A stretch of 64,000 bases of DNA from Sphingobium sp. TKS (GTDB lineage Bacteria; Pseudomonadota; Alphaproteobacteria; Sphingomonadales; Sphingomonadaceae), in the NCBI RefSeq assembly GCF_001563265.1, contig NZ_CP005083.1, forward strand, positions 3,475,001 to 3,539,000. The letters run 5' to 3'. Under the pieces are notes generated by a model. The model was not told the origin of the DNA. It searched no databases and saw only the letters and a list, made by a program, of their open reading frames with translations. The translations under genes and the position numbers were made by a program. Positions 8,011 through 15,493 of the stretch are shown in pieces (within the stretch, counting starts at the first letter, position 1; the number at the start of each line of letters is the position of its first letter).

Positions 8011-9963
8011 CTATATGTGAGCATCACGATCCAGAAGATCCCGAATTGTTTCGACCAACATAAGCGGAATGAGGCCCGGCTTATCTGAAATAACGCTGGA
8101 AATCATGTGCTGCATCAACTTTCCGGCCTGCTGCTTAGATAAAGCCTGGAGATAAGGGAATGCTGTAAGAATTTTACTCTCTAGGGCATGATCATCTTCT
8201 TCGAGCCATCGTTTATCCAATGAGAGAGAAAAGCCCCCCCAGTACTCTACCACCGCTTGCTGTGTTGCAGCCTCACCAAAAACCTTTTCACAAACGGCAT
8301 CAACGACAACCTGCAAAGTGGCAGGCTCTTTCTCGATGAACGCGGGATATCCGATCGATTCATCAATCCCAATATCGCCCTTTTGAGTCGACGAATCGCG
8401 GCAGATCAACGCAGCTATTAAAAGGGGATCAAAGACGAAGTTTTCTAAACCGTTGCGCTCACACTGACCCAGAACAGCAATACGATTAGTGCTTACGTGA
8501 TGACCATCGTAGTCAATAAGGCCGAAGATGGACTGATTTCCTGCTTCAACGAGCGACGCCACAAGCCTCTTAACTACATCACATCCAACATTAGTTAAAC
8601 CTCCAGTGGCCACAAATTCCAATGACCTCTCTGATACTATTCTATTTTTAATTAACTTATAAATTGCATCATAGGTTTTGGCATCAGCCGGACTTTCTAC
8701 GAACACCTGTCTTCTACCATCAAAGGATATCGCCAGAGTTGGGACACCGAAGGTCAGGATATTGAGTGCTTCTGATTTTGTTATGTGCTGTAGACCCGCT
8801 TTACCCGGCCGCATGATAAACATAGCTTCAGGGGGTGCCATGGCAACTGTCGATGGCGAATGAGTGGTTGCCATGACCTTGATCCCAAACTGCCGAACCA
8901 AGGTTCCAGTGATAGTATCTACAAGACTTCGTGTCATCGACGGATGCAAAGGAGCATCAATTTCATCGAATAAAATAATCTTTGGATAAACCGCCAATTG
9001 TCTACGATCATTTGCATAGTATACACAAAATGCAAATGACATCAGTATTTTTTCTCCCGACGACAAACTGGAGAATGGGATGATAGCGCCACTAGAATTT
9101 TTTGTTAGTTGCGGCGTGTAGGGCGAGAAGTCGTGCAATCTCGGACTATTGATGGTAAAATCCAGCCCTGCACTTTGAACGGTTTGGTTGACGAAATCCC
9201 AAGGAGGTGGACCGTTCTTCTCGATAAAATCGGCTTCTGTTAGATACTCTGTCGTAGAGTGACCCCTTGATGCCTCAAACTCCGCCAACAGATTAGTTAA
9301 TCTGGCATCACGATAAGCGACAAAGAGTCGGGCGAAGGATTGCTGAAAAAGGTCGGACCTTCCCCAGTTTGGAATACCCGATGCCTCGATATCCTTCGCC
9401 TCTAACAATATGAGCGGCCGCTTCGCCGAGGCACTCACCGCCATCAATGTTGCCTTGGTGTTATCATCCGCTTGCTGGAGTATCCATTGGCTTGCCGCCT
9501 CCGTCGCACCGGAAATTTCATCCATCACTGATGCAACATCGCCATGTTCTGGGATCAGGGCCTGGAGTTCCGTTCGTGAAACGGCCGCCAATTTTACAGG
9601 ATTATCGATGAATTCGGCTGGCAGATTCAACTGCCGACCTATAGCACGTAATGGCTCGGCAGCTTGATGATGTTGCCGCCAATTAATAAAATTAGTGCGA
9701 GCCCCTTCCCTTTCGTTTCGAAGATTTTCGCTAGAAAATACACCCGTATCTTGAGGAACTAGAGTGTTCCAATCAAATAATCTTATTTCTTGCCCCGGCG
9801 TATGAGGCTGTGCGATATTAGATCGAATGCAGCCATTGGTTATTGCTTGAAGCAAATGACTTTTCCCTGCGCCATTTGGTCCCGTTATCAGGGTGAAATC
9901 TGGCACGTTAATTGTAGGAAAACTCGTAATCGATAGATGCGTTTTCTGAAAAGTCAGTTCCAT
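8011..9963 (-). CDS. Fused ABC-type ATPase and TOPRIM (OLD/DUF4435-like) protein, candidate PARIS-like defence effector
   Basis: 650 residues. The N-terminal ATPase has Walker A GPNGAGKS (28-35), an ABC signature LSSGEK (300-305), Walker B ILFDEID (330-336) and an H-loop TTHSPS (366-371). The C-terminal half looks like TOPRIM: FVESPADAKTYD (acidic residue E423), a glycine pair (ATGG, 452-455) and LIDYDGH with the paired aspartates at 484 and 486. This order matches OLD nucleases and fused AriA-AriB (PARIS), in which an ATPase senses phage anti-restriction proteins and the DUF4435 TOPRIM part acts as nuclease. PARIS is known from P4-type satellites, which fits a cargo slot here. Base composition is richer in AT than the backbone. 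The assignment between PARIS, OLD and a related new type is open. Confidence 0.72.
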   Translation of the reverse strand: MELTFQKTHLSITSFPTINVPDFTLITGPNGAGKSHLLQAITNGCIRSNIAQPHTPGQEIRLFDWNTLVPQDTGVFSSENLRNEREGARTNFINWRQHHQAAEPLRAIGRQLNLPAEFIDNPVKLAAVSRTELQALIPEHGDVASVMDEISGATEAASQWILQQADDNTKATLMAVSASAKRPLILLEAKDIEASGIPNWGRSDLFQQSFARLFVAYRDARLTNLLAEFEASRGHSTTEYLTEADFIEKNGPPPWDFVNQTVQSAGLDFTINSPRLHDFSPYTPQLTKNSSGAIIPFSSLSSGEKILMSFAFCVYYANDRRQLAVYPKIILFDEIDAPLHPSMTRSLVDTITGTLVRQFGIKVMATTHSPSTVAMAPPEAMFIMRPGKAGLQHITKSEALNILTFGVPTLAISFDGRRQVFVESPADAKTYDAIYKLIKNRIVSERSLEFVATGGLTNVGCDVVKRLVASLVEAGNQSIFGLIDYDGHHVSTNRIAVLGQCERNGLENFVFDPLLIAALICRDSSTQKGDIGIDESIGYPAFIEKEPATLQVVVDAVCEKVFGEAATQQAVVEYWGGFSLSLDKRWLEEDDHALESKILTAFPYLQALSKQQAGKLMQHMISSVISDKPGLIPLMLVETIRDLLDRDAHI

Positions 9964-10273
9964 CTTTAAAACCCACCGCCCACTTCATCAGCCTAGATTA
10001 ACTTACACGACCCACTCACTATATTACCGCGCCCCATTAGAAGGCCGCCAACCAAAGCAGTGATCGCTCGCACGTCCCATATGATGCCCCCCAAAGCTGC
10101 CCCGGAGACAGCTTTAATTGATGATTTTAGAAGAGTAAATTCCGAGCATCTTTCTTGCGACTGGCTCAATGTCGGCTATAGCATCCAGCTCATGTAAAGA
10201 CGTAGCCGGTTCAGAATTTGGATACCGTCAGCCGTTAGTACCATTCGCATAGCCTGTTTGGGGGAAACGCATC
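9964..10273. other. Divergent intergenic region
   Basis: 310 bp between the divergently read ATPase and the backbone secreted-protein operon. It is AT-rich near 9990-10030 and 10120-10150 and presumably holds both promoters. No gene, repeat or named operator is visible. It marks the right edge of cargo slot A. Confidence 0.4.
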
Positions 10274-10747
10274 ATGGTCCGATCAGCCGCAATCTTTATC
10301 GCCGGAGCACTGGCAACAGGCACCGCCGCAGCGGCCCCGCTACACCTTGTCTGCATAGGCAATGGCTCTGCAAACCGGATCACCAGCACCTACGGCTCCG
10401 CGTGGTCCAGCAATGGCACGTCAGCATGGGGGCAGGCGATCGGTAATAAAGATGTGCCGTTTGATGATCAGGTGAACATCGAGTTGGGCGACGATGAGCT
10501 GGGCCGCATCAGAATGCCGCGCGCCATGCTTCCTCCGATCCGAGGCGGCAAAGATGGCTGGTTTGAGGTCAAGGACGTGGTTAAGGGTCAGGACGAGATC
10601 ACAGGAACGGTCCAGGTGAACGTCTTCAACTCGCCCAAAATGCGGATTGATCGAATCCGGGGCCATATCAGCCTCAGCGGCAAGGCGGGCGACTATGCAG
10701 GGGTTTGCCAGCCCTATGATCCAACAACGGTGCAACGAGCATTTTAG
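10274..10747 (+). CDS. Conserved secreted backbone protein
   Basis: 157 residues with a clear signal peptide (MVRSAAIFIAGALATGTAAA, cleavage near residue 21). The mature part begins APLHLVCIGNGSANRITSTY, contains RIRMPRAMLPPIRGGKDGWF, and ends in a beta-rich segment finishing QPYDPTTVQRAF. Two cysteines (one near each end) could form a disulfide. No known family is recognised, but element 2 carries a very similar copy at 30914-31390. The gene heads a four-gene plus-strand operon with the excalibur, DUF5818 and DUF6961 genes; spacing to the next gene is two bases. GGGGAAA precedes the start. Confidence 0.68.
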   Translation: MVRSAAIFIAGALATGTAAAAPLHLVCIGNGSANRITSTYGSAWSSNGTSAWGQAIGNKDVPFDDQVNIELGDDELGRIRMPRAMLPPIRGGKDGWFEVKDVVKGQDEITGTVQVNVFNSPKMRIDRIRGHISLSGKAGDYAGVCQPYDPTTVQRAF

Positions 10748-10749
10748 GC

Positions 10750-11040
10750 ATGGGCGGCTATTTGAAACTCGCTCTCTTTGCCGCCTTGCCTGTATCTGCG
10801 GCATCAGCGCATCCCGGTGGCCTCAACGCTGAAGGATGCCACAACAATCGCAAGACAGGCGATTATCATTGTCACCGCGCGCCCGCCGCACCCGTCCGAC
10901 GACAATCACTCTTGGCAGGCGGTGGTGCATTCCCTAACTGCACTGCCGCTCGGGCTGCGGGGGCAGCGCCGGTCAGGATAGGCGATCCAGGCTACGGCCG
11001 CCATTTGGATCGCGATGGTGACGGAATTGGATGTGAATAA
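10750..11040 (+). CDS. Secreted excalibur-domain protein with HPGG/YHCH motif
   Basis: 96 residues with a signal peptide to about residue 20. Two short cysteine/histidine-rich modules follow. The first is HPGGLNAEGCHNN with GDYHCH, often seen beside secreted nucleases. The second is a C-terminal excalibur motif, FPNCTAARAAGAAPV, ending LDRDGDGIGCE, a DxDxDGxxCE calcium-binding loop usually attached to extracellular SNase-like nucleases. The protein lacks a nuclease domain itself, but both elements encode a thermonuclease-like protein nearby, so a split nuclease/excalibur pair is possible. The stop overlaps the next start (TAATG). Confidence 0.8.
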   Translation: MGGYLKLALFAALPVSAASAHPGGLNAEGCHNNRKTGDYHCHRAPAAPVRRQSLLAGGGAFPNCTAARAAGAAPVRIGDPGYGRHLDRDGDGIGCE

Positions 11041-11240
11041 TGCACCGCCCTACCCGGCATGAACTGGAAGGCGTTTTGCTGGAAAATGGCCTTTATCCCA
11101 TCCTGCGAATGCCCGACGGTGGGGAGTGGCGGCTGGAAATTTTGAAGCGTCATAGGCATTTGTTCGGCACCCGCGTCAAAGTCATCGGCACTCGCGACGG
11201 GTTCGATCTGCTGGCCGTTGATCGGATCGAACCGGCGTGA
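11040..11240 (+). CDS. DUF5818-type small protein
   Basis: 66 residues. It opens MHRPTRHELEGVLLENG and has a beta-rich core with GTRVKVIGTRDGFDLLAV, resembling a small OB-like barrel and matching the DUF5818 group found in sphingomonads. The function is unknown. Its start overlaps the preceding stop (TAATG) and its end overlaps the next start, so it is translationally coupled within the operon. The element 2 copy at 31683 is almost identical. Confidence 0.7.
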   Translation: MHRPTRHELEGVLLENGLYPILRMPDGGEWRLEILKRHRHLFGTRVKVIGTRDGFDLLAVDRIEPA

Positions 11241-11425
11241 CCCGTGATCAGGAGCTGTGGGGCATGGCCTCCATGCTGTTGCGTCAACATGGCGAGCTTG
11301 CCCCATTGAGGGTCGCTGCGCGTATAGGCGAATTGGCTGCCTTGGGCGAAATGAACGGCGTCACCCTCTGGCGAGAGGTTGCCCTGCGCCTGGATGCACT
11401 GATGGCCCAAGCCCACAAGGCCTGA
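11237..11425 (+). CDS. DUF6961-type small helical protein
   Basis: 62 residues, largely helical: MTRDQELWGMASMLLRQHGE, then AARIGELAALGEMNGVTLWREV. This pattern matches the small DUF6961 proteins of sphingomonads, whose role is unknown. The start overlaps the end of the DUF5818 gene by four bases. It is the last gene of the plus-strand operon and faces the thermonuclease gene, with only three bases between the stops. The element 2 copy has a different, longer C-terminus. Confidence 0.62.
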   Translation: MTRDQELWGMASMLLRQHGELAPLRVAARIGELAALGEMNGVTLWREVALRLDALMAQAHKA

Positions 11426-11428
11426 ACC

Positions 11429-11914
11429 TCAGCACCACGGCTCCCGCTGACCTGTCCAGGTTCGGGCCAGCCCTTCGCTTACCAGCACGTCGCCGAGCGA
11501 TTGGCCGCCGCGAGTCAAAACGCGGAGCTTTCGACCATATTTGTCAGCTTCGCGATCCAGCGTGGTCACGGCGAATGGCCCGGCATTGACCAACTCATGA
11601 AGGCGATGGGTCGCCCGAGTCCCAAGGTCAGCTTCGAGCGCGCACCGGGGCGGATGGGTCTCGGGAGCATCTATATCGGCAATGCGGATTTTTTGCCCGT
11701 CGAGCCAGATCGTATCGCCATCGACCACGCAGTTGGTGCCACCGCCTGTATGGCAGAGCGTGAACACGCGAGACACCTCATCCTTGGCGGTCGCGCGATC
11801 AGGCATCGATAAAGAGGCAAGCCCACCGGCGACTCCCAAGATTGCGAGGCTCGCCAGCAGGATAGGCGAACGTGACGCCTTTTTACGACGGCGGAATTTT
11901 ACGACGTTAGACAT
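11429..11914 (-). CDS. Membrane-anchored thermonuclease (SNase)-like protein
   Basis: 161 residues. The N-terminus is very basic (KFRRRKKASR) and is followed by one transmembrane helix (about 18-38), so the domain is exported but tethered. The SNase fold is shown by VDGDTIWLDGQKIRI, then IDAPETHPP (the catalytic Arg/Asp/Glu region), and KYGRKLRV with the second catalytic Arg. The family cuts DNA and RNA with Ca2+. It ends the minus-strand SOS-type operon in element 1, 35 bp after the SRAP gene; in element 2 a different thermonuclease lies on the other side of the LexA box. Confidence 0.82.
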   Translation of the reverse strand: MSNVVKFRRRKKASRSPILLASLAILGVAGGLASLSMPDRATAKDEVSRVFTLCHTGGGTNCVVDGDTIWLDGQKIRIADIDAPETHPPRCALEADLGTRATHRLHELVNAGPFAVTTLDREADKYGRKLRVLTRGGQSLGDVLVSEGLARTWTGQREPWC

Positions 11915-11949
11915 TGCAGCGGCTTAGGACTAAAGCGCCCGTGGGTAAA

Positions 11950-12549
11950 TCACCCATCGCCGAGCGCCATCAACTGACTTGGATAGGCGCAGGCCAGTGA
12001 TAGTGCATCGTCAACGTCAGCGTGCAACCAGCGGTCATAATCTTCCGGGTGGAGGATGACGGGGCAAGCCTTGGGATGGATCGCGCCAACGACGTGCGCA
12101 GCGGGATCGCCCTCATAACCACAAGTGAGGAAGGAATAGACGGGCACCTTTTCTGTCGGTCGCCATATGCCCGAAAAGGCGAAGACCGGCTGGCTGGGGA
12201 CGTTGAACCAGAAGGGCTTTTTCTTCCCCGTGTCGGGCATCGGCTCAACTGACCATTCCTGAAACTCGGTGACGGGCACAAGGCAGCGCCGGGATGGGTT
12301 CGCCAGCGCCGATTTCCAGAACGGGCTGGTATAGTTGCGGACGTTGGTGACGGGCCTGCCCTGAAAAGGAAAGCCCCAGTTCATGGCAGATAGGAGGCGC
12401 TGGCCTTGCTCCTCCCGCACGACGTGACCCGGTTTACCGGGGGCGACATAATCCTTCTCGACCGCGATCTGGTCGGCCGGATCGGGAACCGCACCGAACA
12501 GGCGGGCCATCTCTTCGGCGCTGCTCCGGGCCTTATAGAGATTGCACAT
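11950..12549 (-). CDS. SOS response-associated peptidase (SRAP, YedK/HMCES family)
   Basis: 199 residues starting MCNLY, so the catalytic Cys2 is exposed after Met removal, as needed to form a thiazolidine crosslink to abasic sites in single-stranded DNA. Further family motifs are NVRNYTSPFWKSAL, RRCLVPVTEFQEW (with the active Glu), FAFSGIWRPT and VGAIHPKACPVIL (the HxRMPVIL-type segment). SRAP proteins protect abasic sites during replication and are classically SOS-linked, which fits the LexA box at 13469 upstream of this operon. GAGGGG precedes the ATG. The element 2 copy at 32129 has the same length. Confidence 0.93.
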   Translation of the reverse strand: MCNLYKARSSAEEMARLFGAVPDPADQIAVEKDYVAPGKPGHVVREEQGQRLLSAMNWGFPFQGRPVTNVRNYTSPFWKSALANPSRRCLVPVTEFQEWSVEPMPDTGKKKPFWFNVPSQPVFAFSGIWRPTEKVPVYSFLTCGYEGDPAAHVVGAIHPKACPVILHPEDYDRWLHADVDDALSLACAYPSQLMALGDG

Positions 12550-12558
12550 GATGCCCCT

Positions 12559-12921
12559 CTAATTGAGCTTCGTTCGACTCACTCCCAGCATATCCAGCAA
12601 CTGGTCGCCTGTCGTGTCGTTGCCATTCTGCAAGATGGCCGCAAAGCCACCGATCAGCTTGCCGAAATGCTCTCCAGCCATCCGAATGTCGCGGGGCGTC
12701 TTGTTGGTCTCGTCGGCCGTGATCAGCATGGCAACACCCATGGCTAACGCCTCCGCCAGCATCGGCATGGCGATCGAAGCATGCCCCTCCTTCACCTCGC
12801 GTGAACCCATGGCATAGGTGACAGCCTGAATGGCTACCTGCGCGCAGACATGGCGATATTCGCCCGGCGAAAGATTGTCGGGAATATCGAATAGTTCTTC
12901 GGGGACGGCCTTGTAGCTCAT
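12559..12921 (-). CDS. Conserved backbone protein of the SOS-type operon
   Basis: 120 residues, helical and mildly acidic, with FDIPDNLSPGEYRHVCAQ, an AMGSREVKEGHASIA segment and EHFGKLIGGFAAILQNG. No family is recognised. The element 2 copy (32737-33099) has exactly the same length and differs mostly by conservative changes, so the protein is under selection. It lies nine bases upstream of the SRAP gene and five downstream of the zinc-finger-like gene, and is therefore part of the same transcript. Confidence 0.6.
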   Translation of the reverse strand: MSYKAVPEELFDIPDNLSPGEYRHVCAQVAIQAVTYAMGSREVKEGHASIAMPMLAEALAMGVAMLITADETNKTPRDIRMAGEHFGKLIGGFAAILQNGNDTTGDQLLDMLGVSRTKLN

Positions 12922-12925
12922 TGTC

Positions 12926-13249
12926 CTATCCTCTGAAACGACTCACCGCGCGCTTCCATTCCCGCTCATCGGGCAGGGGAAAGCAATGGCGCGGTGGTTT
13001 GTTGCTTGTTTCAATGATGACCGGACGCACCTTCCGACCGTATCGCTGCGAACACGACTTGCAATAAAAGCGCCGTCGTGCGTCCCTGAAATCATCACTC
13101 CAGCCCATCCGCTGAAATTTCCACCACAGACCATGGGCCTCGAACAGCCCTTCTTGTCGGCATCGGCATTCCACCCTGACGGCATAGTGCCAGGCCGCCG
13201 CCTCGAAGATGCAGGTCGCCACCTTCAGGCCATCCCGATAGCGGGCCAC
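12926..13249 (-). CDS. Conserved backbone protein with cysteine pairs (zinc-binding candidate)
   Basis: 107 residues with a GTG start; the element 2 copy has ATG in the same place. It contains VECRCRQEG and FYCKSCSQRYGRKVRP, giving two C-x-C/C-x2-C pairs about 40 residues apart, which could hold one zinc ion. The remainder is rich in Arg and Trp (LWWKFQRMGWSDDFRDARRRF). This composition suggests nucleic-acid binding. No known family is recognised. It starts three bases after the stop of the upstream 63-residue gene. Confidence 0.6.
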   Translation of the reverse strand: MARYRDGLKVATCIFEAAAWHYAVRVECRCRQEGLFEAHGLWWKFQRMGWSDDFRDARRRFYCKSCSQRYGRKVRPVIIETSNKPPRHCFPLPDEREWKRAVSRFRG

Positions 13250-13252
13250 GGG

Positions 13253-13444
13253 TCACAACAATGAGCCCTGCTCAACCGGCTGGAAGTAGCGGGCTGCGGC
13301 AACGGCATTACGATAGTGGATGGTCTGAAGGCGCTCGGCTTCATCAAACGGCACCGGCGTCCATTCTTCTGACGGATACACCGTGTCGTAAATCGCTCGG
13401 GCGGCACATCGCAGAGGAGTTTGTTGGGGGGTCTGCTTCATCAT
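13253..13444 (-). CDS. First gene of the LexA-box minus-strand operon, 63-residue protein
   Basis: 63 residues. The start was set at 13444 because AGGAAAGG precedes it and because the element 2 copy (33431-33622) aligns exactly from this point with the same length. The product has AIYDTVYPSEEWTPVPFDEA followed by YRNAVAAARYFQPVEQG and is probably helical. No family is recognised. It lies 24 bp from the LexA box and should be the first protein made from this promoter when LexA is cleaved. Confidence 0.62.
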   Translation of the reverse strand: MMKQTPQQTPLRCAARAIYDTVYPSEEWTPVPFDEAERLQTIHYRNAVAAARYFQPVEQGSLL

Positions 13445-13468
13445 CGCAGAATCACCTTTCCTACATGA

Positions 13469-13483
13469 GAACAAATATGGAAC
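13469..13483. promoter_or_regulatory. LexA (SOS) box, alphaproteobacterial type
   Basis: GAACAAATATGGAAC fits GAAC-N7-GAAC exactly, the direct-repeat LexA site of Alphaproteobacteria. It sits in the centre of the 64-bp gap between two divergent starts (13444 minus, 13509 plus), so it must overlap both promoters. The copy at 33647 differs by one base, in the N7 spacer. Confidence 0.82.
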
Positions 13484-13508
13484 ATGCCTCACAGGAAAGG
13501 AGTCGGCA

Positions 13509-13598
13509 ATGGTCATTATCGACGGTGCATTCTTGGTCGGGGTCGCGGCGGTCTTGACGGGCGTGGCGACGCTATGGCGGGCTGTTCGGGGGCGCTGA
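13509..13598 (+). CDS. 29-residue hydrophobic peptide downstream of the LexA box
   Basis: The peptide begins MVIIDGAFLVGVAAVL, continues with a hydrophobic stretch to a Trp, and ends in four basic or polar residues, so it is one transmembrane helix with a positive C-terminal tail. AGGAAAGGAG lies seven bases before the ATG. The element 2 copy at 33687 has the same length, no indels, and mostly synonymous or conservative changes, which shows it is translated. SOS control, 29-residue length and membrane nature recall the TisB toxin of E. coli, although the sequences are unrelated. A holin-like or signalling role is also possible. Confidence 0.68.
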   Translation: MVIIDGAFLVGVAAVLTGVATLWRAVRGR

Positions 13599-13658
13599 TG
13601 ACGACGCCCCATCCCGATGCTCAACATCTCGCCAAAGTTGGGATGGGGCTCGCGTTGC

Positions 13659-13949
13659 TTAGTTCAGGAGGCTGTAACGCCCCGACGAATCTCGCTGCCA
13701 TCGATAGCGGCTTGGATCGCAGCCCGTGGCCTCATTCAATATCATCGCGGCATGAGCGGTGCTGAATCCGAGATGCTTCATCGCACCTATAATTCGCGGG
13801 CGTGTGTTGAGTCCCTCATCAATGCAAGCAGCGATGACAGCAATCGCTTGGTCATGCTTGTTCGCCTCGGTGCCACAGGCCTGGATAAGTCCGCGCAGCC
13901 TGTCGAAAAGTTCGGCATCATGGACGGGCGGATCGATTGCGGTAGTCAT
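13659..13949 (-). CDS. Small winged-helix-like backbone protein, family member 1
   Basis: 96 residues, started at 13949 where GGAAATTAC precedes the ATG. Key segments are EANKHDQAIAVIAACIDEGL, RIIGAMKHLGFSTAHAAMIL and a C-terminal DPSRYRWQRDSSGRYSLL. Two helices followed by a two-strand wing ending G-x-Y-x-L suggest a winged-helix DNA-binding fold. Three other genes in the window share this pattern (16765, 17229 and 34453). It lies between the SOS locus and the integrase and could control excision, but that is inference. Confidence 0.58.
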   Translation of the reverse strand: MTTAIDPPVHDAELFDRLRGLIQACGTEANKHDQAIAVIAACIDEGLNTRPRIIGAMKHLGFSTAHAAMILNEATGCDPSRYRWQRDSSGRYSLLN

Positions 13950-14037
13950 GTAATTTCCTTGGTCGAAAAAATAATAGGAAGTTGCCCCATCCACGCGCCA
14001 GCCGCTTGGGCCAGAACATGGATGGGGTGAGGCCCGG

Positions 14038-15198
14038 TTAGGCCCGATTGAGTTGCATCTTCTTCGCCCCGGCCTCTACGGCGGCCAGCAGCGTATCATG
14101 GGCGAGGTGGCTGTAGCGCATCGTGCTCTTGTGATCGGCATGACCCAGCACCCGCCCAACGGCAAAAAGATCAATGCCCGCGTTGACCATCGCGGAGGCC
14201 GCACTGTGACGCAGATCATGCAACCTCAGCCCCGGCAGCTTCGCTTCATCCCGCGCCGTCTGCCATGCGTGTTTGATCGACACGAAGGGCAGCTTGGTTT
14301 CGGGATTCGGCAGAACATAGGGGCATTTGTCAAAGCGAGGAACCGCTTCCAAGATCGCGATCGCTGGCTGCGACAGTGGAACATGCCGGGCCTTGCCGGT
14401 TTTGGACATGGGGATCAGCCATTGCCGTTTCGCCAGATCGACGTCCCGCCATTGCGCGTGCAGCAGTTCCGACAGCCGTGCGCCGGTCAGTAGCAGCAAT
14501 CCGACGATATGCTTGAGTTGGGGGTTCAGGGAGGCCTCACAGGCCGCCATCAGCCGCTTCGTCTCGGCAGCGTTCAAATAGCGTTCGCGGGCATTGTTGA
14601 TCGGCTTGCGGGGAATGCCCTTGATCGGATTCTTGGTGATGCCGGGCATGTCCCAGCGCAAGGCGAGTTCAAAGGATCGGCTGAATATCACCCTGATCTT
14701 TTCGACGGTCGCGGGAGCAAGCCCCTCCCCTGCCTTCTCAGCCAGCCATTTCGCCACATCCTGTTGCGTGATTTCCGACAGTCGCAGCTTGCCCCAGCGA
14801 GGGGTGATGTGGTTTTCGATGTAGCCCCTGATGGTCGTATAGCTGCGCACATAGGTCTTGGCATGGTCGAGATGCTGCTGGGCGAGCGTCGCATAGGTCG
14901 GCACCGCCCGCTTCTCTTCACGCTTCCCGGCTGGATCACCGCCCAGGACCACCTCTGAACGTAGCCGTTGGGCCTCCTTCCGGGCCTTGTCGAAGCTGAT
15001 GTCACCATAGGCCGCGATCTTGTGCTGCCGCTGGCGACCATGCTCGTCCTGATAGCGCAAATAATAGCTTTTCCCGCCGGAATTTCGGCATTCCAGCACG
15101 AAGCCGGTGATGGCGGTATCGTAATAGTCGGTCTTCTTCTTGCCCGGCCCACACTGAGCGAGCAGAGCAAATTGAGCATCAAGCCGATGTTTCGGCAT
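14038..15198 (-). CDS. Tyrosine integrase of element 1 (P4-integrase type)
   Basis: 386 residues with start at 15198 (AAAAGGACC upstream). The N-terminal DUF4102-like arm-binding domain holds TDYYDTAITGFVLE and YGDISFDKARKEAQRL, then a SAM-like core-binding domain. The catalytic domain has GARLSELLHAQW (Arg), SKTGKARHVPL (Lys), LHDLRHSAASAM (His-x2-Arg) and YSHLA (Tyr nucleophile), all intact. Such enzymes insert elements into tRNA 3' ends, in agreement with the tRNA-Thr halves at both borders. Unusually, the gene lies 11 kb from the left att and 13 kb from the right. Confidence 0.95.
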   Translation of the reverse strand: MPKHRLDAQFALLAQCGPGKKKTDYYDTAITGFVLECRNSGGKSYYLRYQDEHGRQRQHKIAAYGDISFDKARKEAQRLRSEVVLGGDPAGKREEKRAVPTYATLAQQHLDHAKTYVRSYTTIRGYIENHITPRWGKLRLSEITQQDVAKWLAEKAGEGLAPATVEKIRVIFSRSFELALRWDMPGITKNPIKGIPRKPINNARERYLNAAETKRLMAACEASLNPQLKHIVGLLLLTGARLSELLHAQWRDVDLAKRQWLIPMSKTGKARHVPLSQPAIAILEAVPRFDKCPYVLPNPETKLPFVSIKHAWQTARDEAKLPGLRLHDLRHSAASAMVNAGIDLFAVGRVLGHADHKSTMRYSHLAHDTLLAAVEAGAKKMQLNRA

Positions 15199-15493
15199 AA
15201 TAAGGTCCTTTTCGATTTTTGGAGTTTGAGGCACCGCCAGCGCGCGAGAGGCGGCGCGCATGGGTCAGGTCCGGAAATTGGGCGATCGGCGCTCTGGCAT
15301 TACGCAAATCGCCCGGAATGATGCCCCCCACAGCCTCACCTCGCCCCCGACCGGGGCGACGTCACAGCGGATGCCAGAGGACAGCGGGTAGTTGGTGGGG
15401 GCGGGGGCAGCGGATTTTCCCACATTCTATTATAGCTCATTTTATTTCAGCCATTTTTGAGGGTTTCCCCTACCCCTCCCCCCACCGGGCCGG
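15199..15493. other. Integrase-VapE intergenic region with G-rich tract
   Basis: About 295 bp without a gene. A run of G tracts on the plus strand (GGTGGGGGCGGGGGCAGCGG near 15394) is followed by an AT-rich segment (15419-15460). A matching G-rich tract lies in the same place in element 2. It could serve as an origin or terminator; nothing decides this. Confidence 0.4.
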
